Below are positions 34,701-48,540 of a DNA stretch of 64,000 nt, in pieces. The notes beneath the pieces were generated by a model. The model saw only the letters and a list, made by a program, of their open reading frames with translations. It was not told the origin of the DNA and made no database searches. Each line of letters starts with the position of its first letter. Position 1 is the stretch's first letter. Location of the stretch: positions 806,001 to 870,000 of the forward strand of contig NW_026570260.1 in the NCBI RefSeq assembly GCF_019649055.1, in the 5' to 3' direction. The position numbers and the translations under genes are program-made. The DNA is from Paramacrobiotus metropolitanus. Its lineage: Eukaryota; Tardigrada; Eutardigrada; Parachela; Macrobiotidae.

Positions 34701-36228
34701 TACCCGTCCTGTACAGGTTTCGGATGCTTACATGAAAGCGACACTTGTGTCGCGGTATCCATCTCCATCTTCTCTGGGATCACGGTTTGCTCTTGCTGTT
34801 CAAACCATTCAACATCGTTGTCGCTCAACAAAAGCAGCTGATGACTTTTTGATTTTCTCGACTTAATGTCCAGATCTCCAATAAGGGAAGCTCTGGAAGC
34901 CGCCGCCCGGACGGATGGTGCAGGAAAAGCGCTTGATCGCGGGGGTTTCGGCGGCGTCTCTGTTACCGCTTCCGTTACCACCTGCCTTTCTTGCTCCAGG
35001 TCCGCGACATCACTCAAGGATAAATCGGACGGAATACTGGCGAGATATTCTTCACAGCGGCGCCAATTATTTACTCCTCTTTGAACGCTTACAGAGGCTG
35101 AGCCCGCTGAGAAAGGAGCTGGTGGAGCTTCGCGAGGTGGCTGGGAATTGACAAGACTTGACTCTTTGAATGGCGGTTGCGGAATGAGCCGTGACAATTT
35201 TGCAGGAGAGGTCCGGACGGACAGCGTCGGTTTTCTCCGAGTTGGCTGCGGTATAGGAAGTGAGGGTTTTTCGTGAGGTGGTCGGGGGACGGGAAGAGGT
35301 ACTCGACGAGCCAGTCGCGATGAGGATGGTGGATGGTTCAGTCGGTTTCGCGGCTTCCCTATCTAAAGCAACCAATGTATGACGTCGGTTTCGGGATGGT
35401 TCGCGTACACAAATTTGAACCGTAATTCTTAGATAGTTGATAAGCTGAGCTCCAGAAAAATGCGAGAAACGTACTCGGCCGGCCCAACTTTCCTGTGGTC
35501 ACTTCGTTTGCTTTGTATTTCTTCAGTTTACCTAAAGACGGGTAATTGCAACTATCTGTACTGGGACCAGACTGAAGTAAAATTTAGTCAGTACCTTGTG
35601 CATACTGGTCGCGTAACTGGCGAAACTTAGTTTTCAATGTGTTCTCGTGAATATCTGAAATATAAGGATAAATCAGAAAAAATCAAACGATTGAATCAGT
35701 AACATAAGGAAGTTCGTAACGATTTTTACCAAATTTCTGTACACTTTCCGGCACTCGCCGCACTCCAATGCCCGAAGAACCCTCACTGTCGCTATTTGTT
35801 GCGTTACCTTTGAAAGACAGTGTAATCAATGTTTACCAAAATACCAGGATAACCAAAGCAAAGTCACTAAATACATTATACAACGTACTACCGCGCGCCG
35901 TGAATCCACAACGTTCCGTAGTGGAATCGTTACGCCAGGGGCCGCTGACGCTGGATGTTCGCGACCGGGAACGCCGCTCTGTGGCCCGGTGGAAGCGAGT
36001 GGTGTTAGGCACAGACTTGCTGCGCAGTGCCATTCCCGTCGACGACAGGCGGCGCTTAAACTGCTGCCAGTGTTTGCTGAACCAGGCAATGGTGCTCATC
36101 TTTTTGGTTTTTAGGGGCGGCGATGATGCCGGTTGTTCTCCGCCGCGGGGAACAGAAATGGAGCTCAGCTTGCTGAGGGAGGGCGTGCCCGGGGTTTTTG
36201 TTGAATCGGTTGACTCCGACTTCGCCAT
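31747..36228 (-). CDS. Large unrecognised multi-exon gene with long terminal exon
   Basis: Exons I can join in phase: 36228-35892, 35807-35730, 35654-35595, 35531-35475. Then, after an unresolved junction, an exon ending at 34732, followed by 34668-34242 and a 787-codon terminal exon 34108-31747. The first exon starts MAKSESTDSTKTPGTP and is basic and Ser-rich (FSKHWQQFKRRLSS). The proline/arginine-rich exon at about 35370-34732 contains VPLPVPRPPHEKPSLPIPQP. The last exon is mostly disordered but has two related helical segments (VLQHLLHIFQLDAPLKC and VKLMLHLFRLDRCTLFS), hinting at an internal duplication. No known domain is recognised. Between 35475 and 35370 I could not find a donor/acceptor pair that keeps frame, so either another small exon exists or two genes abut here. 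Confidence 0.5.
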
Positions 36229-36608
36229 AATGAACAGAAAAACCAAAAAGTGATTTGGGATTTAATAGATTGCAAACGGGGAAAAGGAGTATTCGATGTC
36301 GGCTGAGTAATCCATAGCGTAGCGTTCAGAGAAGCGAGACTGATTACAGTGCGCCTTAAAAGTGGTAAAGCTTGTTCTGCGGGGGTGCTGCTGCTACTCT
36401 TGAGACGGCGTTCTGCGTGCGGTGAGTTGCTAAGCACCACTAGCTGACTTGAATGCGAATGTGTTGGTGTTAGGATGTCGTGCGCTGCAGAGATTTGACC
36501 GCTCTTTGCCTAATAATCAATGGATCTTGGTCCTGGGTCAATACGTCTCCACCTGGTTGTACTGACATCTGAGACTTTGATTTAAGCAAATATGTCTGCT
36601 TGGTTTAA
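36229..36608. promoter_or_regulatory. Divergent intergenic region before OMA1
   Basis: 380 bp between divergent start codons; both promoters should be here. No clear motif. Confidence 0.4.
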
Positions 36609-39026
36609 ATGTCTAGATGGCGGAATTTACTGAAAATCAGTGGTAATCGTGCGATTTATCGAGAGGCTTTGAGCAGACAGTGGCAATTGTCTTTGCAGTC
36701 CCAGGTCCCGATCTTCCTTGGACAGCGCAGCGCTCGCTGTCAGCTGTTTGCAGCGTCTACACAACGAAAAGCTATTGCTTGTTCCATTCCGTACTGCACA
36801 CTTGTTTCTCGTTGTTTTTCCACCAATACCCCTCGACATGCTTTGGTGGTGCCAACATTGGCCATACGGATTGTGGGCATCCCGTTGGCCGTTCTGGTCG
36901 GAAGGTACTAAAACTAAAGCTCTTTCAAGAAAATCTGAATAATTGGTAACCAGTGACACAATGCAGTCGTTCCATGCGATATGTATAAGCAAGCCACCAC
37001 GTGATTATTTTGTGCTCTTTTGCAACCGTGGAAAGGAAGTTTTACAGTATTTTGGGTTTTTATACGGGCTTTATGAACCCCCAGAAAGACCTAGGCCTGA
37101 ATGTGTTTTAAAGTGCGCATTCCTTGCGTGCGTATTGAAGTTCTGATGGGAGTTAATCTTATGGAAACAGTCTTAGTTTCCCAATTGTACTGTCTGCTTT
37201 ACCGCAACTGAACAGTTCTATTCAAAGTTAGTACATACAGAATACACTTAGCGTAAATTGAATTGACCTTTTCATGATGAAGATATGCGCGGCGCTACTG
37301 GATGAATAAATCCTTATCGGAACGGCGACGTTTATTGGATGCTTATCTGTATTATGCAGCGGGTATGGTCCAATCACCGCAAACGTTTGAACAACAACTG
37401 TTTCAAGTGTATTTGTGAAAGCGTAGGGGGAATAATGGGCTTGGCGATGTTTGCTCTGCTCTATTACTATATCCACCTGGACACTGCACCGGTGACCAAG
37501 CGAAAGCGTTTTATGTTATTTAACGTCAATGAATTTGAGAGTATCGTGGAGATGGAAAAGGCTATGGTACCCGCTAAACTGTTATTCAACCTCGCCCTAC
37601 GGAACTCGAATGTTGTTTGTTTACAGCTATTCCGTCTGATGAAGAACCACTTCATCACCACCAGTCATCCGGCGTACAAACAGGTCAATCGGGTGGTCAC
37701 TCGCATTTTGAAAAGCAATGCGGATCTGCCGGCGGTTAAAAACAAACACTGGATGGTTACCGTTATCGACAGTCCCAAACAAAACGCATTTGTTGTTCCT
37801 GTAAGTGCGGAAACAAGGAGCCGACTTAGTCAGTAGTATTAGCTACTTTCACGAGAAGCAAACAGATTGCTTCGCTCGCTTGGCTAATGCCTGTTTGCTG
37901 CCGCAGACAGGACACATCTTTGTTTTCACCGGGATTCTGGACATTCTGGCCAACGACGATCATTTAGCGGTGGTGCTCAGTCATGAACTGGCGCATACTA
38001 TCCTGGATCACGTGGTAATCTTACTTGTTATCCACCTGATCACGCCACCTACCCTTCACAAAATTCTTCTAACTCGTTCACTATTTTGGGCTTTTGCAGC
38101 CGGAACTGCACAGCACGACACATTGTGCCGAGATTTCGGCACTTTTTGTAAGAACGCACAAACAGTACTGGTTGCCGTTGGGCGGAGTTAAGAGGAGTGC
38201 GTTGTAGGCGCTTGCCGGGATTTGGTTATGGATTCCGTCTTTTATGTTGGCATTGGCGGCGTCTGTCGTGCTTTATGAAATTATCAGTGTAAGTGGCACG
38301 TTCAGGTAATTGTTTCGTTGCGTATTCCTTCGATAAAAGTATTGGAACTTCTCATTTCTGTTGCGATTGTCTGAAAATGCGTCACCACATATGCCGATAT
38401 TATACGTATGCCTTAATATACTGTATCTAGATTCATGGCAGTAAATGGTATTCCATTTTTTCCGCAGGAAGTGATAGTTACGTTCATTACAAAGTGTGAT
38501 GCAAATGTGTTTTTTAGCTTTGTGTGTATCTGCCGCATCATCGTTTGCTGGAGCTCGAAGCCGATGAAGTGGGTCTGCGACTGACAGCCAAAGCCTGCTA
38601 CGACGTCCGGGAGAATGTGGCATTCTGGCAGCGGATGCACCTTATCAACAAAATCCAGCGCTCCGTGGACATAAACGCCGTCACTGTGCCGGAGTATTTT
38701 AGCACGCATCCCAGCCACCGCAAACGAGCGGCCAAACTGGCGCAGCAGATGCCGGAGGTGACGCTCGCTAAGTAGTTCGCCGGTGCCCATCTATTTAATG
38801 GCTGAATCTACGAAAGTGATGTTTTTTCTGCACATTACGAGATAAATCGGCTCGTAATCCGTTTTATCCAAGTCTGTTGCTGTAGGCGCTTGCGTTGCGT
38901 GAGTCCTGCAACTGCTCCCCGCTTCCAGCCAAAGATCCCTCGTTAGACGTGGCAAAATTGCGATTAGCCATGAGAAACGCCAAAGAGTTCAACGATCCAT
39001 GGAAGCCCTTTACCAGTGAAGTGTGA
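36609..39026 (+). CDS. OMA1: OMA1 mitochondrial inner-membrane zinc metallopeptidase
   Basis: Eight exons (36609-36904, 37283-37362, 37427-37800, 37907-38014, 38100-38147, 38208-38288, 38518-38757, 38886-39026) join in phase to about 455 residues. Order: mitochondrial presequence, membrane span (GLAMFALLYYYIHL), conserved TKRKRFMLF, DSPKQNAFVVP, GHIFVFTGIL, the zinc site SHELAHTILDHV (HExxH), a hydrophobic segment (WLWIPSFMLALAASVVL), the third-ligand region LELEADEVGLRL, FSTHPSHRKRA and the C-terminal RESCNCSPLPAKDPSL. OMA1 is the stress-activated protease that cleaves OPA1 and DELE1. Catalytic residues are intact. Several introns are only 60-110 bp. The last exon lies beyond an in-frame stop that would otherwise end the protein at 38775; the match to the family's conserved C terminus decides for splicing. 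Confidence 0.95.
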
Positions 39027-39586
39027 CCTGATATGTTTGTCTACCGTAGACTAAGATGGTCTAACGTAGAGTCAGATGGCATGATGGTTTAACAGATCCG
39101 CAATGGATTTTACGGCCGCTCTGTTAGATCATCGTACCTTATTTTTAATATTTTGTGATAAGTTTTGTGTTTAAACTGTAGCCGGAAAGTTGTGCTCTTG
39201 TGCTGACGAAAGTTTGTGTGTTTAAGAAGTGCGGTGGGAAACGTTGTTTTATGTTAGGTGAAAACAGAAACGCAATAAATAGCGGAAGTAAAAAATTCTA
39301 ACAAAGTCATATAAAATAATTATAATATTATATACATGCAAAATGATTCCTAGAAACACAAAAATTAAAAGCTCTCATGATCCAGTCAACACACAAAAGA
39401 AACGGAGTGTCTAACACAGGGCGCAGGTAGAACAGCAAGCGTACTGCTTCTTGGCGCTCTTCCGCGGCGTTCCCGGTGGCCGGGGGCTGCTCTGTTGGGA
39501 GGATGCAGGACAGTTAGACTGCGAACGGCAACTAAAACACAGACAGTACGTACGTGATTATTCAAGCGCGTCCATGCGGTGCTGCT
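39027..39586. other. Convergent intergenic region
   Basis: 560 bp between OMA1 and the next minus-strand gene. Contains AT-rich stretches and short GTCTAACGTAGA-like repeats around 39040-39075. No gene seen. Confidence 0.4.
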
Positions 39587-40953
39587 TTAGCTACGCGCCA
39601 CTAACGCTTTTCGCGAGGACTCCGGGAAACGGCTGTCCAGAAAGTGGTGCAGGGCGTCTCGTTCATCTTGGAACAACTTATTGTTGATCTTCCCTTGGAA
39701 TGTATTTAACTCCTTGTTAGACAGATCCGACGAACGTAATAACCCCGGAACCAGCGGTTCGTCTTGTTCCATGGCCAGTTCCTCGGGGCCACCAAAAGTT
39801 TGGGCCTTCTCGTCCGACCACAAATGAGGACTTCGGTCCTCCATCTCTGTGTCTGGTGCCACCGTGACTGCGGTCTCCCGGATAGGGCTTGGCGCAAAGC
39901 GGACGGTCTTGGATATGCGGGGAACAGCCGACAGGGTCTGTCGTCGGACGTTAACCGCGATTAGTTTGGTACGGCGTCGGGCAGGCGGCGCTGGCATGTC
40001 GGGGACCGAGTTGGTATGAGAGCTGCTGATCTCTTGAACGGACTGCCGTGGCACCGTGGGACCGCTAGAAGCCGTCTCTGCGGTCTCGGAGCTGCTGGTA
40101 ATGGCAATCTCGGGCACATCCGCGGTAGACTTTGTCAACTGCTGTACGACAAAAATTCGGCTGTTCTCTAGCGACGGTACTGGGGCGGATTCGTCAATGG
40201 GGACCTCCATGACCACCGTCTCCAAAATGACGTTATTAGCCTCTTTCAGCGCGCTGGGCGGAGTAATCTCAATTTTTATTCCACCTGCCACTGAGCTGCG
40301 TGGTAACCGAAAGTGCTCGGCAGAATCCCTTGGTGCCAAGATCGGGAGCGTCTGCTCCGGAGAATCACTGTCCTGAGCATCCGGATTGATCACTGCCGCC
40401 GGCTCGATGTACTGCTCAACGGCCTCATGCTGCGCAAAGTAGGCCAGTGGAGTCAAGCTGTCGCGACGTGGCGGAATACTCAAGGAGTCTCTTGTTATAC
40501 TGGCCCGCTTTTGCACTTCAGGTGTGACCAGGGACAATCGTCGGCCGGCGCGCGACAACGACCGATCTTTGGAAGAGCGGTCCTCGTCAGGTGCGGAGGT
40601 GGAGGACGCTGCGTCGCGGTTCGATGAGCGAAAGTAACCGGAAAACATGGTTGGATCATGCCACTCACGGCCGCCGTCCTCTTGGCGGGGCTTAGCAGTG
40701 ATGACCTTTAATTTGGGATCGGTCTCGTCAGTGGTCTGGACGCTGGCGAACCGATGCTTGAGGTCGCCAAGTTTGGGTTTCTGCGATTTCGGCTGATATG
40801 GTTTTGCCTGACTTTCCGAATCGGTCGAATCTTAATAACAAAAATAAAATGGATCGTTTACTTTAAAGGTACATGGTAATTCATTATTGTGCAAAACGAA
40901 TGGAGCTCACCTACAGGGTTTATATTGTTTTGATTATCTTTCGAAGATGGCAT
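39587..40953 (-). CDS. Disordered protein, unrecognised
   Basis: Two exons, 40953-40911 and 40830-39587, join in phase to about 428 residues: MPSSKDNQNNINPV, then STDSESQAKPYQPKSQKPK and a long Ser/Pro/Glu-rich sequence. Motifs such as SKTVRFAP and RRLSLVTPEVQKR look like phosphorylation or PP1-docking-type segments, but I do not recognise a domain. The C terminus (LFQDERDALHHFLDSRF) may form a helix. It is divergent from the gene at 41248, 294 bp away, so the two may share a promoter. Confidence 0.65.
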
Positions 40954-41247
40954 CGGCTTTCAGTTTGCACAGAAAAACGTGATTCCATAGAAATATCATG
41001 GCCATTAATCTCCACGCACGCACATCATAAAGATGAAAATACGACTGAAGATGGTATTACCCATGATACTACGAATCAAAAAATTAGTTGAAAAGTTCCC
41101 TTATTGTTTTGGGACATTTTTGTGAAATCGAAACATTTTGAATTGTAAACAATAGTTGAACTTGCATCGACATCATATAGTCGGGCCGATTGTCGAATGC
41201 GTACGTAACGTTTCCATGGTTCCTTGATACTCTAACAACGCACGCCA
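40954..41247. promoter_or_regulatory. Probable bidirectional promoter
   Basis: 294 bp between two divergent ATGs. AT-rich, no TATA box that I would trust. Confidence 0.4.
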
Positions 41248-41856
41248 ATGGGCAAAAAAGATGAGAAAGGTAAGGCGAAAGCCAAGAGTCCCAAACCGGA
41301 TGCTCCGGAAATCCCAGACATCCCGATAGGACGTCCCAACGCTTTCGAACTCATTCGCCGCAAACTCAAGCGGGAGAAAAGCGCCCGCACCGCAAGTTGG
41401 CTGCTTTTTCCGGACGTACCCACCTGCACCAAGGAGCTCGGTCTCGATGAACCGAAGGCCAAAGGGAAGAAGGGCGGAACTTCCGCTCCCGTGGAGAAGG
41501 CTCCACCGCCTCGTTCCGTCGCTTCTGAGATGCGCTCGCGAGTCCTAACCCCAGTTAGCGACAGTGATGAGGCCAAACGCAAAGTGGTGCTATTCAATTT
41601 GAATATGAAGGAGTACGATGTGAAGCCGGAAGAGGAAGCTTGGGTGGAGGGCGAGCATCTGGGAGATACGGATCCCGAAAGCGAGGGGTCGGTCAAGAAG
41701 TACGTAACGGATATTAGACAGTTGGCACGCTTCCGGGAGATGTACGAGGCGCCGGGGAAGCGGCGTGGAGAAGGCAGGGCGGCGGAAAGGTCACGCGGTT
41801 CCAAAGGGACGCTGCCGACGTTGGAAGGTAGACGGGCGTCGATCAAAAGCAAATAA
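41248..41856 (+). CDS. Basic/acidic disordered protein, unrecognised
   Basis: Intronless frame of 202 residues: MGKKDEKGKAKAKSPKP, a conserved-looking patch (NAFELIRRKLKREKSARTAS), WLLFPDVPTCTKELGLDEP, then a region with LFNLNMKEYDV and EGSVKKYVTDIRQLARF, and a basic tail. Codon use resembles neighbouring genes. It is highly charged and probably intracellular. No family recognised. The length of the uninterrupted frame and its composition support it as a real gene. Confidence 0.65.
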   Translation: MGKKDEKGKAKAKSPKPDAPEIPDIPIGRPNAFELIRRKLKREKSARTASWLLFPDVPTCTKELGLDEPKAKGKKGGTSAPVEKAPPPRSVASEMRSRVLTPVSDSDEAKRKVVLFNLNMKEYDVKPEEEAWVEGEHLGDTDPESEGSVKKYVTDIRQLARFREMYEAPGKRRGEGRAAERSRGSKGTLPTLEGRRASIKSK

Positions 41857-42134
41857 ATGAATACATTGTCGGCAAATTTATGGTGATGAAAAGCTGGGCT
41901 TCAAGCTGTTTTGCCAGACTAAAAAATTGCACGTTTACTTTAAACAAACATTTATCATAAAAAAGCAAAGCGCAAGGACATACATATACAGAACCACCAA
42001 GTAAGCGTAAAATTCATCAAAACTTTCGTTCTGCCAAAGACAAAGCACCACACTGTACTAATAAAAAGTTGAAATGTTATGTTTGGTCGAAAACGATGGA
42101 AAAGAGCCGTCTATTAAATGCATACCCTTTATGG

Positions 42135-43206
42135 TTAACCTTTGTTTGGTTTGGTACTATTCGGCAACTGCAGCATCTTCCCCACCGGCAAAAACTCATA
42201 AGTAAACAACACATCATACAGATCCACCATGGTGGTGTACATTTTGGCGGCGTAGTAGGCCTCCCGATCCGGGCAATACATGTCCAGCCGGCACACCGGG
42301 CAAGAGAACTCCCGACTAATGTGGATCCAATGCAGGATGCAGTGGGTGTGGAAGACATGTCGGCATGGTGCCATGAAACATCGGTCGCACCGCTCGAAAA
42401 ACTCCAAACACACACTACAGATCTCCCTCTCTAGCGGCTTACCGTTGCAAATGGCAGAAAGGGTAAGGGAGTCGATGCTAGTCTCTTCCGGTGGGTAATC
42501 GGAGTGGGCTGGGGCGGTTGCGCGGTAGCGGAAGATGGGCGCGGACGAGAACGACGTGGAGGTAGTGATAACCTGCTGCTCGATAGTGCCCAGGGCGCGG
42601 TAGCCTAACAGCTTGCAAGCCTGTGCCAATGTTTTCCTACAAACATGTGTCCAAAAAGATTGTGGGGAGAAGTAAAACAAATAGGTTTGTCGTTTTATTC
42701 GAGATATATTCAATGTAGGACGACTCGTCCTACATTGAATATATCTCGAATAAAACGACAAACGAATATATCTCGAATAAAACGACAAACGATTTTTAAT
42801 ATGCGCTCGTCCTGGACGAGCGTAAATTAAAAATCATAAGACTTCAATAATTGCAATAAAATTGCAATAAAAATTGCAAAACGATAATATAATAAAAACA
42901 AAATGGAATTTCGAAAATAAACAAGGCAAGCGCGATGACTACAGTATCTGTATTTAATGTTAATGACCAAATCGAAAACAGTGACACTTCTGATTTATTA
43001 ATATATACTGCACAGTAACAAACGTCACCACTCACATACCCAACAGCAGCGGATAGTGACCTTATATTTAGGAGCACAAATGAACGCAACAGTAATCCCG
43101 AGTGTAGGAGATGATCCACGACGACGATACCCGTGTGAATGCTGATTTGCAGCACGCTGTTGCTGACGTGGTTGACAGTATCAGGGATCGACAGAACGAT
43201 CGCCAT
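42135..43206 (-). CDS. Membrane-associated RING-H2 E3 ubiquitin ligase (candidate)
   Basis: Exons 43206-43040 and 42636-42135 join in phase to 222 residues. The N-terminal half has weakly hydrophobic helices (IHTGIVVVDHLLHSGLLL), and the C-terminal half has a RING-H2 finger: CSVCLEFFERC, then CRHVFHTHC and CPVCRLD, with the eight Cys/His metal ligands in C3H2C3 order. After the finger comes a conserved-looking helix (YYAAKMYTTMVDLYDVLF). RING-H2 proteins of this kind recruit ubiquitin-conjugating enzymes, and those with membrane spans usually act in the ER or endosomes; substrate is unknown. The 403-bp intron contains a long palindrome (42685-42835). The first exon is supported by ATG, donor gtatgt and phase, but not by homology. 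Confidence 0.7.
42685..42835. repeat. Nested palindromes with tandem 27-bp repeat, intronic
   Basis: Arms 42685-42723 and 42725-42763 are perfect reverse complements (39 bp each) around a single central C. The right arm runs into a second copy of its last part: direct repeats with period 27 starting at 42737 and 42764. A second, imperfect palindrome follows (42791-42812 with 42814-42835, centre 42813); its inner CGCTCGTCC/GGACGAGCG echoes the ACGACTCGTCC core of the first. It could fold into a strong hairpin in the RING gene transcript. Confidence 0.9.
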
Positions 43207-43483
43207 CTTCTAAAACTGGTTGCACATGCATTTATGCCGCCGTGATCATGGTTCATAATTTTCATGCATTGTTGACTAGTCGGAATTATTTCATATTTTC
43301 ATGAATTTTTATAGTTTTCCTGCACCCAAGTAAGTAATTAAAACCGAAATTAAAAAGAACATCGTGGTTTCGTCTTATGAAGCGTCGCCTGGAGATTTTG
43401 TAAACTGGTGACAGTGAGCGCAAGGGTCGGCGGTGAAAGTTTTTTTTTTATTTAGTTCTTTCTCATTTTCCCGATGAAGGTAG

Positions 43484-44155
43484 CTACGTTCTCGTTGTAA
43501 CGAACGTAGCCGCCAATATTAAAATGAAGATAAATCTTAAAACAACCAAATCAATGGCACCATTGCCACTGCTGCTAACTCGTGACTCCGGTTCTATTTC
43601 CGTCCCATTCAGTGCACCACCTGGGCGAAAGTAGCCCGCACACGCTGGTCCTGGTATACGCACCGTTGGATTAGCCAAGAACACCGGCTGGGTTAGTATT
43701 GCGAAATCCCGCAGCACCCAACTGTTGCAACACTCCCCGCTGCAGCGACACAGCATGCTTTTTTTCTGTGGCTGCAAAGTCTTATTGGTATCTTTAATCT
43801 GAGTCAACATTTCCGATGTGAGGGGCTGATCATCTACGAAGGTCACACAGTTCGCGGTTCCAAAGTCGGCCGTGCTGGTGAGACAGCCGCGTTTGAGAGC
43901 AAATGCAGGAGCGCTTTGGTTCGCCGGGGCAGTGCGGTTGTCGCTGGATGGCAAAGGAGGGTTGATGAATGCTGTAGCCTCAGCGAAACAATACGGTACG
44001 GTATCGTAGCAGGCCATTATGCGGTCGTCGGGCAGGCGGTTACAGGGAATCCCGTCGGCGTCTAGATAATTGGGTCCGCGGCAGTCGTAGCAGTGCAGCC
44101 GCGCGTCTACCGCGCTGACAGCGGTGAGAAGCAAAAAGTTCACGTTTATGGCCAT
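43484..44155 (-). CDS. Ly6/uPAR-like GPI-anchored cell-surface protein
   Basis: Frame of 223 residues starting MAINVNFLLLTAVSAVDA (signal peptide), followed by LHCYDCRGPNY, several spaced cysteines, and the closing CRCSGECCNSW box, then a C-terminal hydrophobic segment (LRFIFILILAATFV) fitting a GPI-anchor signal. N-glycosylation sites are present (NRT, NQS, NKT, NGT). The cysteine pattern ending CCN is the three-finger Ly6/uPAR signature. An in-frame upstream ATG at 44197 exists, but the start at 44155 gives a proper signal peptide. It is a paralogue of the gene at 48541-49128: both share LHCYDC/LQCFHC, PCN, KRGC/TRGC, CVTxxDD and CRC-CCN in the same order. Ligand and role unknown. Confidence 0.75.
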   Translation of the reverse strand: MAINVNFLLLTAVSAVDARLHCYDCRGPNYLDADGIPCNRLPDDRIMACYDTVPYCFAEATAFINPPLPSSDNRTAPANQSAPAFALKRGCLTSTADFGTANCVTFVDDQPLTSEMLTQIKDTNKTLQPQKKSMLCRCSGECCNSWVLRDFAILTQPVFLANPTVRIPGPACAGYFRPGGALNGTEIEPESRVSSSGNGAIDLVVLRFIFILILAATFVTTRT

Positions 44156-44612
44156 CTTTGCTTTGCGTGTGCTCGTAGTGACCTTGCATAATTTCACGTT
44201 AACTCGGGTTTGCCATCAAGCAAACATCTTTAATTAATTAATTTGAGCACGTATGACCTTTATGTTGTACCACGCTGCTTGGGCTTTCCCACGTTAGAAA
44301 GAAGGACGTTTATGCAAAATAACCAGCCAGCTGGAATTGCTAACGCATGCTTCGGAAAGTTTCCTTGCGTAAATGCTTGGGTTACTCGGGCTTCTAGATA
44401 ATTTACGTTCTTTGTTGTTAAATGCATGGTATGTTGCTACGTAGGGCGCACTAAGAAACTTCGTAGGTGACTGTTACAACAGAAAACGTCATCACTGATC
44501 ATCACAAACCACAAACTGGCTGTAGATATAACAGCAACTAATTAACCATTAATTAGACCAGAATCAATCAGGTACAAAGTACTGTAGGCATCCCAACCGC
44601 CCTATCATTTTT
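44156..44612. other. Intergenic
   Basis: About 457 bp between the Ly6-like start and the beta-tubulin end, both on the minus strand. No open frame or repeat of note. Confidence 0.35.
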
Positions 44613-47235
<2,623 letters not shown>

Positions 47236-47721
47236 TATGAATTCCGCTAATTCTGCAAAGCAGAAACCCTTTGTCAAACAACGGCTCGGCATATGAAACA
47301 GTTGATTCGTGGATCTGTCTTCTTACCGAATAGCAAGTGCCGATGGAGAACTACGAGGTATGAGAAAATTTGTTAAAATAACTTTTGAATACTAATTGTT
47401 TGACGTCGTCTCCCTTCGGCATTTAATTTCGAAAAAGTTAAGGATGTGATGTATGCAGCACGACTCACGAGAGCTTTATTGCCGCGAAACTTCACGTCTG
47501 GGCATTCAACGGAAGCGCAAAAGATTTGTAATGAATGCATGGGTTTACTTATGCATTTATGTCGACCGCGGTCACGTTGCTGTGCAACCAACGACCTGCA
47601 AATTTGTTCAACAGCAGCCGGCAGCGCCACCATTTAGCAGCAGCAGCAGCAAGAATTTTATTTGGCAAGAACGCGTGAAGGAACGGAAATCACGGAAAGT
47701 GCGGGATTTTTATTATATCGC
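47236..47721. other. Intergenic; beta-tubulin promoter region
   Basis: About 490 bp upstream of the tubulin ATG. An 87-codon minus frame and a 109-codon plus frame overlap here but neither has features of a real protein. Confidence 0.35.
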
Positions 47722-48049
47722 TCATGCTACTGGCTCAATAAACTCAAGTCTAAAAGATTTTTGGGACAGTTTACCGATTTGACATAGTCCTAGAAAACTT
47801 AAGGGAATTGCTGAAATACACCATGCGGAATAAAATGCAAAAACTAACGATAACAGAACATGATACCCACAGTACTGTATTATCAGTATACAAAAAGTAG
47901 TACTTACGAATACAGTTAGGTTCTCTGCTTTGAGCAGAAGTAGCAAAACCACATTCCGTCCCCATAAGACATCGTTTACTTAACGAAAATTCTTTAAAGA
48001 CGGCCAATTGCTCTGCGGCTTTCAGCAAGTATTTTACAGCGTTTCCCAT
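47722..48049 (-). CDS. Possible small two-exon gene, unrecognised
   Basis: Exons 48049-47908 and 47810-47722 join at a good donor (C|gtaagt) and acceptor (tttcag) in phase to give 75 residues: MGNAVKYLLKAAEQLAVFKE, then a Cys/Ser-rich middle and PIPLSFLGLCQIGKL. No family is recognised. The evidence is only the ATG, the splice signals and the phase, so it could be chance. Confidence 0.3.
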
Positions 48050-48540
48050 CGATTACTGGATGAAGACTTTTGTTAATTGACGCAAACCGTTCCCACGAAG
48101 TGCTGCAATGAGTTCGATACGGGAGCGCCGCCCCACTCCGGCCGTGCCGCTGCGTTCGGCCATGGCCAAGCACCAGTGCTCGAAGACGCCAGGCTGTGTC
48201 AGGCAGAAGACGAGCAAAACCGTGCGGATAACAACACCGGATTACGGATGCGGTCTATGTCAAGGTAGCAACATGGTCTTCCACATGGCGGCTTTGACAA
48301 GCACGCAGTCATTTAATTCGAATTTTTGCACTGTTCTTTTTGTAGTTTGCAGAAAAATCCCCTTGATTAACCTAATTTTCCGATGATTTTCAACGCTCCC
48401 CAATATACTGCTTCGATGTTTCACAGTATGTACACGAGATTTGCTTTAATAATAATCTTCTTACGAATTATTATCCAAAAAAACCGTAAAATCAAGGTAA
48501 TCGTTTTGAACAGTTAAGATCACCTTTTCTATTACTTATG
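48050..48540. other. Intergenic
   Basis: About 490 bp. A plus-strand ATG at 48108 opens a 52-codon Arg/Cys-containing frame ending at a weak donor (CAAG|gtagca, 48263); no following exon was found, so I do not call a gene. Confidence 0.3.

Noticed and set aside
37363-37426. Reading OMA1 exon 2 straight on to the TGA near 37420
   Set aside because: A donor at 37363 and acceptor at 37426 join two conserved OMA1 segments in phase, which fits the family; read-through would truncate the protease.
41232-41852. 206-codon minus-strand frame rich in Ser
   Set aside because: Antisense shadow of the plus-strand gene at 41248-41856, whose composition and start are more natural.
48108-48262. Possible plus-strand first exon with Cys and Arg
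   Set aside because: Ends at a weak donor and I found no following exon; evidence insufficient.
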